Part shown: one piece after another, positions 40,837 to 48,856 of the stretch
Layout of the letters: each line of letters opens with the position of its first letter
Position numbering within the stretch: the stretch's first letter is position 1
NCBI GenBank assembly: GCA_002422425.1
Contig: DIVG01000080.1
Location: 1-52,072 of the forward strand
DNA length: 52,072 nt
From: Akkermansiaceae bacterium UBA6138
GTDB lineage: Bacteria > Verrucomicrobiota > Verrucomicrobiia > Verrucomicrobiales > DEV007
Direction: 5' to 3'
Translations under genes and position numbers: made by a program
The notes under the pieces: model-generated
Told to the model about the DNA's origin: nothing
The model's database searches: none
Seen by the model: the letters and a program-made list of their open reading frames with translations, nothing else

Positions 40837-42167
40837 TGAAACCCCTGCTCTACACCCTGCCCGTCCTCCTCTGCCAACTCGCCGCCGCCGGTTCGTGGCC
40901 TCAGTTTCGCGGACCCGACGGTGATGGCGTCGCAACCGCCGAAAACGTGCCCGTCAGGTTCAGCGAGACGGAAAGCGTGAAATGGAAAACCGATCTTCCC
41001 GGGAGAGGCTGGTCCTCGCCGGTCTTCGACGGCACGAGCCTCTGGGTCACGACAGCCCTCGAAGTTTTCCCCACTGAAGAGGAACGGCTCGCCATTCTCA
41101 AAGAAGCCGGGGAGGACGAAAAGACCTTCGCCGCCCGCCAGGTCGCCTCAAAAATCGAGCTTTCCGCCGTGCGCCTGAACTATGAGACAGGAGCCATCGA
41201 AAAGACCGTCCCGCTCACCACCGTGACAAATCCGCAGACCATTCACGCGCAGAACAGCTTCGCTTCACCCACCCCCGTGCTGGCTGACGGGGCGCTCTTT
41301 GCCCACTTCGGCGACTTCGGCACCTTTGCCGTCGATACTGAAAAAGGAGAAATCCTCTGGCGGGAAAAGATCGATCTTGAGCACGGGGTTGGCCCCGGCA
41401 GCTCTCCGTTCCTTCACGGCGGACTCCTCTTTCTGATCTGCGACGGCGTCGACCGCCAGTTTGTCACCGCCCTCAACGCCAAAACCGGCGAAACCGCATG
41501 GACCACCGAACGTCCCGCCATGCGAGCCGGGACCGGAGACCAGAAGAAGTCCTACAACACCCCTATCGTGGTGAGCGGCCGGGACGGCCGGGATCAACTC
41601 ATCTGCATGGGCGCGCAGTGGCTGGTGAGCTACGAGCCGAAGACAGGTAAGGAACTCTGGCGGCTCGACCACGGGAACGGCTTCTCAGTGGTGCCCCGCC
41701 CGGTTTACAGCGAAACGACCGGCCTCATCTACCTGAGCACCGGATTCGGCAAGCCCGAACTGATCGCGGTGAGGCCCGACGGGAGCGGGGACATCACCGG
41801 CTCCGACAAGGTGGTATGGACGGAACCCAAGCGCATCCCCGCCCGCCCCTCCCCGCTGCTGGTCGGAGACGAACTTTTTGTCATCGCCGACGGAGGCATT
41901 GCCAGTTGCTTCGATGCCCGCACCGGAACCCTTCACTGGACCGAAAGGATCGAGGGAAACTACTCCTCGTCGCCACTCTTCGCCGACGGCCATATCTTTG
42001 TCGCCAGCCACGAGGGGGTTATCACTATCCTGAAGCCCGGCCGGACCTTCGAAGTCATCGCGAAAAATCAGCTTGAGGGAACTATCATGGCATCACCTTT
42101 CGCGATGGACGGGAGTCTCATCGTCCGCACCGGGGGAGCCCTCTACCGTTTTTCGGCTGACCAGTGA
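40836..42167 (+). CDS. PQQ-type beta-propeller exported protein
   Basis: 443 aa from the ATG at 40836. A short signal peptide (LLYTLPVLLCQLAAAG) is followed by SWPQFRGPDGDGVA, the usual start in Planctomycetota-type PQQ-like propellers. Repeated tryptophan-docking strands follow: FGDFGTFAVDTEKGEILWRE, ALNAKTGETAWTTE, YEPKTGKELWRLDHGN and CFDARTGTLHWTERI. No catalytic site is evident, so it is likely a structural or ligand-binding propeller. Its position between rbsK and the DUF1549/1501 pair may indicate sugar metabolism. Confidence 0.85.
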   Translation: MKPLLYTLPVLLCQLAAAGSWPQFRGPDGDGVATAENVPVRFSETESVKWKTDLPGRGWSSPVFDGTSLWVTTALEVFPTEEERLAILKEAGEDEKTFAARQVASKIELSAVRLNYETGAIEKTVPLTTVTNPQTIHAQNSFASPTPVLADGALFAHFGDFGTFAVDTEKGEILWREKIDLEHGVGPGSSPFLHGGLLFLICDGVDRQFVTALNAKTGETAWTTERPAMRAGTGDQKKSYNTPIVVSGRDGRDQLICMGAQWLVSYEPKTGKELWRLDHGNGFSVVPRPVYSETTGLIYLSTGFGKPELIAVRPDGSGDITGSDKVVWTEPKRIPARPSPLLVGDELFVIADGGIASCFDARTGTLHWTERIEGNYSSSPLFADGHIFVASHEGVITILKPGRTFEVIAKNQLEGTIMASPFAMDGSLIVRTGGALYRFSADQ

Positions 42168-42275
42168 CCTTGAAAAGGCCGCCTTGAGCGTCATCTGATT
42201 CAAAATAATGAAAAATAATCGTGACGAAATCGGCCTACCCCGATATTCAATAAGACGGAACTCTCCCTTCAGCGT

Positions 42276-44348
42276 ATGAATCCCCGTATCCCCCTCTTCT
42301 CTCTCGGCTTACTCCTTGCGGTGACCGGGCCATGTCTGACCCCCACCCTCGAAGCGAGGACGTGGACGAGTAACGACGGAAAGCCTCTCCAGGCGATATT
42401 TCTCGGCATCGAGGGGGGGAACTTCAAGTTCAGGCTGCAAAACGGGAATCAGATCTCTGTACCCAAAGATCGTTTCATCAAGGCTGACCAGGAAGCCGCC
42501 GAACGTCTCGCCAGGATCGGTGACGACAGCTTCACCAAAGCATCGGCCCGCCAGATCGACACGGCTCTGGCCGTCACGCTGAAAAAGAACGGCTACAACT
42601 CCTTTAACGAACCCCTCCCCGATGACCTCTTCGTCCGCCGGGTTTACCTCGATATTATCGGTCGCATTCCCACTCGCGAGGAATTTCTCGCGTTCGCGGA
42701 AAACGCCAGGCCGGACAAACGCGAGGCGCTCATCGATGAGCTACTGCTCTCCCCAGGGTTCTCTTCGAACCTGTTCAACTACTTCGCCGACATGTTCCGC
42801 CTCCACGGGAGCGACTTCGACAACGGTATCCGGATGGATCCCTACGTGAACTGGTGGAGAGAACAACTAGAGGCCAACGTCCCCTACCACGAGATTGTTT
42901 CCGCCATGCTCACCGCCAAAGGCAACGTGGGTCAGAATCCGGCTTCCGGCTTCCTCCTGCGTGACACCGGGATGGAATTTGACGCCTTCGCCAACTTCGG
43001 ACAGGTCATGCTCGGAATCGACATTTCCTGTGCGCAGTGCCACGACCACCCCTTTGACGAGTGGACTCAGGGCGATTTTTATGAGATGGCCGCTTTCTTC
43101 GGCAACACGCAGCGATCGCTCGGCTACCGCCCCGCAAGCGGCATGATGGGCGGCGGAAAAATCGAAATGCCCAACGCCCCTGCGGGATGGAGGGATGCTT
43201 TCAACTCCTGGGCGGTCAGCAGCAAGGGAATCGTCCTTGAGGGGAATCAGGACAACCAGTTCAAATTTTTCGTCGCGGCACTCGGGTGGAACATCACCGA
43301 CAACGAAGCCCTCGAGACGGTTCTCCCGCACGATTTCATCGGTCAGGGCGGCAAACCGAACGAGGTCGCCAAGCCCCGCACGCTCATCGGTGAGGCGGCC
43401 AAACTAGGCGGCAAGACCAGACGCGAAGCGATCTCCGACTGGCTCAAATCGCCCGCAAATCCCCGCTTTGCCCTCGTCATCGCCAACCGGATGTGGGGGC
43501 GTGCCTTCGGCCGCGCTATCCTTGAGCCGGTCAATGACTTCAGCGACGACGAGATCAAGCGCGCCTCCCAGCCCGAAGTGCTCAAATACATCGAGAGCGA
43601 GATGCGCCGGGTCAACTACGACCTGCGCGAATTCATGCGCATCCTTTACAACACCCGGGCCTACCAGTCGATCGCCTCGCTTGAGGAGCCGGACCTCACC
43701 AAGGCCTACTATTTTTCCGGCCCGGTCCTTCGCCGGATGAGGGCCGAGCAGGCCTGGGACTCCATGATGGTCCTCGCTCACGGAGCCGACATCGACAAGA
43801 AGACGGGCGGCGACGGCTCCTTCTACAAAAAGATTCTTGATATCGATTTTAATACCGCCAGCAATGACGAGGTCTGGCGCCATTACGAGATGTGGCAAAA
43901 TCTTCGTGGAGGTCAAGCGGCCATGGCCATGGTTTCCGAGTCCGGTGATGACTATTCCCCGGTCATCATGAACGACACGAATCTCCGTGCCTCCCAACTT
44001 CCCCAGCCCGCTCCCGCCGCTTCCATGCTCGACACCTTCGGACAGTCCGACCGCCGTATCACCGACGACCACAACTACGACGGTTCCGTGCCCCAGGTAT
44101 TGGCCCTCATGAACGGCGCCGTCACCCAACAGCTCACCGGCGTCTCCTCCAAGATCGTCTCCGACCTCGATGCCCTCGACGGCCCCGATGACAAAGTTCG
44201 CGGTGTTTTCTCCACCCTTCTCAATCGCTTTCCCTCCAAAGACGAACTCGATCTCGGCATCGGAATGATCGAAGATTTCGGTGAGGAGGGAATCAGCGAC
44301 CTCGCCTGGGCGCTCATGAACAGTCCCGAGTTTCTCTTTATCCAGTAA
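42276..44348 (+). CDS. DUF1549/DUF1553 protein with SHD1 domain
   Basis: 690 aa. A signal peptide (residues 1-27) is followed by an SHD1-like domain (RTWTSNDGKPLQAIFLGIEG), then DUF1549 with RRVYLDIIGRIPT and CAQCHDHPFDEW, a CxxCH heme-binding-like motif. DUF1553 follows with PRFALVIANRMWGRAFGR and MNSPEFLFIQ at the end. Such proteins and a downstream DUF1501 gene form a very common Planctomycetota/Verrucomicrobiota pair with unknown function. Confidence 0.93.
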   Translation: MNPRIPLFSLGLLLAVTGPCLTPTLEARTWTSNDGKPLQAIFLGIEGGNFKFRLQNGNQISVPKDRFIKADQEAAERLARIGDDSFTKASARQIDTALAVTLKKNGYNSFNEPLPDDLFVRRVYLDIIGRIPTREEFLAFAENARPDKREALIDELLLSPGFSSNLFNYFADMFRLHGSDFDNGIRMDPYVNWWREQLEANVPYHEIVSAMLTAKGNVGQNPASGFLLRDTGMEFDAFANFGQVMLGIDISCAQCHDHPFDEWTQGDFYEMAAFFGNTQRSLGYRPASGMMGGGKIEMPNAPAGWRDAFNSWAVSSKGIVLEGNQDNQFKFFVAALGWNITDNEALETVLPHDFIGQGGKPNEVAKPRTLIGEAAKLGGKTRREAISDWLKSPANPRFALVIANRMWGRAFGRAILEPVNDFSDDEIKRASQPEVLKYIESEMRRVNYDLREFMRILYNTRAYQSIASLEEPDLTKAYYFSGPVLRRMRAEQAWDSMMVLAHGADIDKKTGGDGSFYKKILDIDFNTASNDEVWRHYEMWQNLRGGQAAMAMVSESGDDYSPVIMNDTNLRASQLPQPAPAASMLDTFGQSDRRITDDHNYDGSVPQVLALMNGAVTQQLTGVSSKIVSDLDALDGPDDKVRGVFSTLLNRFPSKDELDLGIGMIEDFGEEGISDLAWALMNSPEFLFIQ

Positions 44349-44393
44349 TCCCGTCTCCTGTCTCACCTTCCGTCCCCCAAACCCTTCAATACC

Positions 44394-45659
44394 ATGGATC
44401 ACCTTGCCGAACTTGCCGGAAAAGACGCGCTCAGCCGTCGCTACTTTATGGAGATGACCGCCAAACTGACCCTCGGGCTCAGCGTCGGCGTTCCCTTCCT
44501 CCCCCGCACCTTCCAGGCCCAGGGCGGAGCAAAGGCCAAGAACCTCATTTACATCTATCTCGCCGGGGGCATGACCCACCTCGATACCTTCGATCCGAAG
44601 AAGAACCGCTCCGTCATGGCCGACACCGAGATGATCGACACGAACGTCGATAACATGAAGTTCGGGATGCACCTCAAGGAACTCTCCAAGCAGGCGGACA
44701 AGCTCGCCGTGATCAATTCCATGATGTCGACCAACGGCGCTCACGAGCAGGGCGAATACATCATGCGGACAGGCTACGAAAAGCGCGCCACCATCGTCCA
44801 CCCTACAATCGGTCCCTGGGCTCAAACCCTCCTGGGCAAACGAGGTGACATTCTTCCCGACAGCGTCCTCATCGGTCAGAGCACTTCGAATGCCGGTTTC
44901 ATGGACCCCTCCTACAGCCCGCTCCCGATTGCGGATCCCGGTGGCGGAGTGCCGAACACCAGCCTGATCGTCGAAGGAGAGCGTTTCGAGCGGCGCATGG
45001 AGATGGCTCAAAAGCTGGGACAGCAGTTCGTCGATAAATTTAAATACACCGGCCCTAAATCCTACGTCGAATATTACCATCAGGCGAACCGCCTCCTCAA
45101 GAGCGACGCCCTCACGGCCTTTGATATTTCCGGAGAATCCAATCGCGCCGAATATGGTGAAAACCGCCTCGGCCAGGGGTGCCTCCTCGCCCGCAAACTC
45201 GTCGAGAGCGGCGTTCGGGTTGTCGAAGTCGTTTCGGGCGGCTGGGACATGCACCTCGATGTTTCGGGTGGCACAGCCAGTCGTATTCCGGAGCTCGACG
45301 TCGCCGTCTCTACTCTTTTGAAAGACCTTGAGTCCCGCGGCCTTCTTGAATCAACCCTGGTGGCCATCGGCACCGAGTTCGGACGCACTCCCGACATCAA
45401 TATAAATTCCGGCCGCGACCATTACCCTGCCGCCTATTCCTGCGTCCTCGCCGGCGGCGGAATCAAGGGGGGGACGGTTTACGGTGAAACCGACGGGGCC
45501 GGGAAAAAAGTAAAAGCCAATCCGGTCAAACCCGAGGATTTCCTCGCCACGATCGGTTACGGTCTCGGCCTCAACCTCGAAGAGACCGTTTACTCACCCA
45601 CCCAGCGTCCCTTCACCTTCGCGGACAAGGGTCAGCCGGTAACAGCACTTTTCGCCTGA
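44394..45659 (+). CDS. DUF1501 protein (sulfatase-like fold)
   Basis: 421 aa. A TAT-like leader (LSRRYFMEMTAK) is followed by AKNLIYIYLAGGMTHLDTFD, then GAHEQGEYIMRTGY and VAIGTEFGRTPDIN and GRDHYPAAYSCVLAGGG. DUF1501 shares the alkaline phosphatase/sulfatase fold. The pair with DUF1549/1553 is conserved, and it lies 45 bp after it, so it probably works with that exported protein. Confidence 0.93.
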   Translation: MDHLAELAGKDALSRRYFMEMTAKLTLGLSVGVPFLPRTFQAQGGAKAKNLIYIYLAGGMTHLDTFDPKKNRSVMADTEMIDTNVDNMKFGMHLKELSKQADKLAVINSMMSTNGAHEQGEYIMRTGYEKRATIVHPTIGPWAQTLLGKRGDILPDSVLIGQSTSNAGFMDPSYSPLPIADPGGGVPNTSLIVEGERFERRMEMAQKLGQQFVDKFKYTGPKSYVEYYHQANRLLKSDALTAFDISGESNRAEYGENRLGQGCLLARKLVESGVRVVEVVSGGWDMHLDVSGGTASRIPELDVAVSTLLKDLESRGLLESTLVAIGTEFGRTPDININSGRDHYPAAYSCVLAGGGIKGGTVYGETDGAGKKVKANPVKPEDFLATIGYGLGLNLEETVYSPTQRPFTFADKGQPVTALFA

Positions 45660-45718
45660 CCCTCCTCCCGCAAGCAGGTTGAGGGGCACCGTTGAGGTAA
45701 GTTCCCGCACTTAAAAAG

Positions 45719-45750
45719 AGCGCCGTTTCCTTAGGGATCGGCGCTTTTTT
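45719..45750. terminator. bidirectional terminator between DUF1501 and mnmE
   Basis: A stem AGCGCCG/CGGCGCT with a 13 nt loop, preceded by AAAAAG and followed by TTTTTT, so it works in both directions between convergent genes. Confidence 0.85.
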
Positions 45751-45765
45751 ATGGTCGCCCGGCAC

Positions 45766-47112
45766 TTACTTACCGATGCAGAATTGGCTGAAAATTTCGC
45801 CGAGGATCTCTTCAATATCGGTTCGTCCAATCACATCCCCCACCGCATCGAGGGCGCCGCGGAGGTCCATAGCGACGAACTCCGGCGAAGATCCCTCCGC
45901 CAGGGTCTCAATAGCGGTTTCGAGATCGGCTTTCGCTCGGCTCAGGCAATGCTGATGCCTCACATTGATCGAGACAAGACTCCCGCCGCCCAGGGTCGTG
46001 CCGGCGGTGATCGTCTCGTAAAGATGATCGCGAAGGGCCTCGACCGAGTCCTCGTTGAGACACGAGACAGCAAAGCCCTCGTCACCGGTCCAGTCGACGT
46101 GACGCGGCAGATCCGCTTTGTTAAGAAGGCGAACCACCTTTGCCGAGCCGGGAAGGGAAATTTTTTCAAGCGCCCCGGCGCCCGCCCCCGAATCAATTAC
46201 CAGCAGGATCAGTTCGGCACGCGCGATCTGGGCCCGGCTGCGCTCAATGCCTTCCCGCTCGACCGCCTCGAGGCCCTCCCGGAGCCCGGCCGTATCCACC
46301 AGACGAAGGGGAATGCCGCGCAGGTTGATCAGCTCCTCGATCGTATCGCGGGTCGTGCCGGCTGACTCGTTGACAATGGCACGGTTAAAACCAAGAAGCC
46401 GATTGAGCAGACTCGATTTGCCCGCATTCGGAGCGCCGCAAATCACGGTCCTGATTCCTTCACGCAGAATACGTCCCTGATCAGCAGTCGCGAGCAACGC
46501 CTCCACCTCTGCGAGAACAGCACGCGCTTTTTCCTTGAGGGTATTTGAAGAGTCGGGATCGATGTCTTCTTCCGGGAAATCGATGTAGGCCTCAAGATGG
46601 GCGAGCAGCCCGACCAGAGCCAGACGGATTGCCTCAATCCTTTCTCCGAGCCGCCCGCACAATTGTTCCCCTGCCGCTTTCATGGCGAGATCGGTCTGGG
46701 CGGAGATCAGATCCATGATCGCTTCGGCGCGGGTCAGATCCATCTTCCCGTTGAGGAAGGCTCGCTCCGAAAACTCGCCAGGACCGGCTAATTCCGCGCC
46801 GGCATTGAGGAGCTCTTCAAGAATACGTCTCGTCACGATGACACCCCCGTGGCAGGCGATTTCAACCACATCCTCACCGGTGAAACTCCCCGGTCCCGGA
46901 AAAGCCGTAAGGAGCACCTCATCCACAACGCTGCCGTCGGCGGCGGCGACAATCCTTCCAAAATGCTGACGCCTCGCCTCCCACCGATCGGAAGGACGGC
47001 CCCGGAAAACCTTCGACGCGACCGCGAAGGCATCGACGCCACTGAGACGAAGCAGGGCAACCGCCCCGATTCCCGGCGGAGTGGCGATGGCGGCGATGGT
47101 GGGGCGGTTCAT
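45766..47112 (-). CDS. mnmE: tRNA uridine-5-carboxymethylaminomethyl GTPase MnmE
   Basis: 448 aa from the ATG at 47112 (MNRPTIAAIATPPGIGAVAL). The N-terminal folate-binding domain shows the family start and FTGEDVVEIACHGG. The G domain has GAPNAGKSSLLN, ESAGTTRDTIEE and DTAGLRE. The C-terminal end FSQFCIGK contains the conserved Cys. With MnmG it modifies U34 in tRNA. It is divergent from radC. Confidence 0.97.
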   Translation of the reverse strand: MNRPTIAAIATPPGIGAVALLRLSGVDAFAVASKVFRGRPSDRWEARRQHFGRIVAAADGSVVDEVLLTAFPGPGSFTGEDVVEIACHGGVIVTRRILEELLNAGAELAGPGEFSERAFLNGKMDLTRAEAIMDLISAQTDLAMKAAGEQLCGRLGERIEAIRLALVGLLAHLEAYIDFPEEDIDPDSSNTLKEKARAVLAEVEALLATADQGRILREGIRTVICGAPNAGKSSLLNRLLGFNRAIVNESAGTTRDTIEELINLRGIPLRLVDTAGLREGLEAVEREGIERSRAQIARAELILLVIDSGAGAGALEKISLPGSAKVVRLLNKADLPRHVDWTGDEGFAVSCLNEDSVEALRDHLYETITAGTTLGGGSLVSINVRHQHCLSRAKADLETAIETLAEGSSPEFVAMDLRGALDAVGDVIGRTDIEEILGEIFSQFCIGK

Positions 47113-47214
47113 AAGGGGCGGGAAATTGTCAATCTCCGGGGGCAATGAAGCGGGCGCAAGAGGGAAAAAGATTGCTTCGTCGGGTAATTTAGCCAAGGAT
47201 CCGACCACCAGCTT

Positions 47215-47904
47215 ATGCTCATAAAAGACATTCCGGAAGGCGAGCGTCCCAGGGAAAAGCTTTTCCAGCGGGGCCCAGGAGCCCTCAGCGACGCCGAGAT
47301 TCTGGCTGTTTTTTTCAGCACCGGACGAGCCGGCATAAGCGCGATCGAGCTGGGACGGGAGATGATCAACCGCTTCGGAAGCCTCAGGAATCTATCCCGC
47401 GCTACCACCGAAGAGCTCTGTCAGATCCAGGGAGTCGGCCCCGCCAAAGCGGCGCAGCTTGCCGCCGTCTTCGAGTTCGGGCGACGCCTCGCCCACGAGC
47501 CCTTCAGCGAGGTCTCCATCAGCTCTCCGGAAGACGTCTTTGCTCTCATCGGCCCCGAAATGCAGATGCTCTCCCAGGAATCCGTGCGAGTGGTCCTTCT
47601 CAATCATCGCAAGCGACTCATCCACCTCACTGAAGTCTTCCGCGGCACCGGCAACGAATCCTTTGCCAACCCTTCCGAGATCCTCCGCAAGGCGATCAGC
47701 CACAGCGCCAACGCCATCATCCTCGTTCACAATCATCCTTCGGGTGATCCCACCCCCAGCCAGGCAGACCACGACGTAACCTACCGTCTCAAAAACGCCG
47801 CCCTTGCCGTTGGAATCGAGTTCACTGACCATATTGTCATCGGATGCCGATCCCGGGAGGCGGGCGATCCCTACTTTAGTTTTCGCGAAGCGGGTCTACT
47901 GTGA
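47215..47904 (+). CDS. radC: RadC-like JAB1/MPN protein
   Basis: 229 aa. The N-terminal helix-hairpin-helix region (EELCQIQGVGPAKAAQLAA) is followed by the JAMM domain with Glu in LTEVFRGT, HNHPSGDPTPSQADHD and TDHIVIG. The family is widespread; the historical link to DNA repair is doubtful. The start at 47215 is an ATG and the conserved KDIPEGERPREKL follows at once. Confidence 0.93.
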   Translation: MLIKDIPEGERPREKLFQRGPGALSDAEILAVFFSTGRAGISAIELGREMINRFGSLRNLSRATTEELCQIQGVGPAKAAQLAAVFEFGRRLAHEPFSEVSISSPEDVFALIGPEMQMLSQESVRVVLLNHRKRLIHLTEVFRGTGNESFANPSEILRKAISHSANAIILVHNHPSGDPTPSQADHDVTYRLKNAALAVGIEFTDHIVIGCRSREAGDPYFSFREAGLL

Positions 47905-47935
47905 CGAAGCCGCATTGGCAGCTCCCTCCCCTGAT

Positions 47936-48730
47936 ATGTCCATTCACCCCACCGCCCTCATCGATCCCGGAGCAGAACTCGGCAGCGGGATAAAAATCGG
48001 GGCCTTTGCGATCATCGAATCCGGTGCCCGAATCGGGGACGGCTGCGTGATCGAGGCAGCGGCCCAGATTCGCACCGGCTCGATAATCGGCCGTGAAACT
48101 TTTGTGGGGGCGGGAGCGATCCTCGGAGCCGCCCCCCAGTTCCGCGGATTCGATGAAACGATCCGGTCCGGTGTCCGTGTCGGCGAACGCAATGTTCTCC
48201 GCGAATATGTGACGATTCATCGCAGCATCTACGAGAACGGCAACACCGTTCTCGGCGACGATAACTACCTCATGGCGGGAGCGCACGTCGGCCACGATTG
48301 CCTTGTCGGCAATTTCAACACTCTCGCCAACAATGTCCTTCTCGGCGGGCACGTTCTTTTCGGTAATCACTGTTTTGTGGGCGGCGGGGCCGCTTTTCAT
48401 CAGTTCGTCAGGGTCGGTGATTATGTGATGTGCCAGGGAAATTCCGGATTTTCACAGGACCTCCCCCCTTTCGTTATCGGTGCTGACATCAATACGGTCG
48501 CAGGCATCAACACCGTTGGCATGAAGCGGGCCGGATTTTCGATCGAAGACCGGCGTGCCGTGAAAAAGGCCTTCCAGACCGTTTACCGCAGTGCGGAAAC
48601 CCTCCAGTCCATCCTTGAAGCTGCGTCTTGCCGCGAAAATTCGGCGGCACTTGAACTCTTTTATCGCTTCCTGCGCGAAAAAACCAGAAAAGGCCTCTGC
48701 GTGAGGCCCTCCCGCAGGCCCACCAAATAG
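47936..48730 (+). CDS. lpxA: UDP-N-acetylglucosamine acyltransferase
   Basis: 264 aa from the ATG at 47936 (MSIHPTALIDPGAELG). Left-handed beta-helix hexapeptides are frequent, with ISNNVL-type and GAHVGHDCLVGN, whose first His is the catalytic base in the family. GFSIEDRRAVKKAFQTVYR is the C-terminal helix part. It catalyses the first step of lipid A synthesis, transferring a hydroxyacyl chain to UDP-GlcNAc. It precedes lptD, the LPS exporter. A 7 bp-arm palindrome (GTTAAGG AG CCTTAAC) spans 48730-48745 at the stop. Confidence 0.93.
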   Translation: MSIHPTALIDPGAELGSGIKIGAFAIIESGARIGDGCVIEAAAQIRTGSIIGRETFVGAGAILGAAPQFRGFDETIRSGVRVGERNVLREYVTIHRSIYENGNTVLGDDNYLMAGAHVGHDCLVGNFNTLANNVLLGGHVLFGNHCFVGGGAAFHQFVRVGDYVMCQGNSGFSQDLPPFVIGADINTVAGINTVGMKRAGFSIEDRRAVKKAFQTVYRSAETLQSILEAASCRENSAALELFYRFLREKTRKGLCVRPSRRPTK

Positions 48731-48856
48731 TTAAGGAGCCTTAACAAAATACGATCAAAATCCGAAATTTTTATTGGTCTTTTCGAGAGATGAGAGTAAA
48801 TGAAGATCGATAAACGGGCGATTTTGCTCCTTGAACCATAACCCTGTCTGACTGCC

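Noticed and set aside
43404..45254. 616-codon minus-strand frame
   Set aside because: Antisense to the DUF1549 and DUF1501 genes, which have clear motifs; typical shadow frame.
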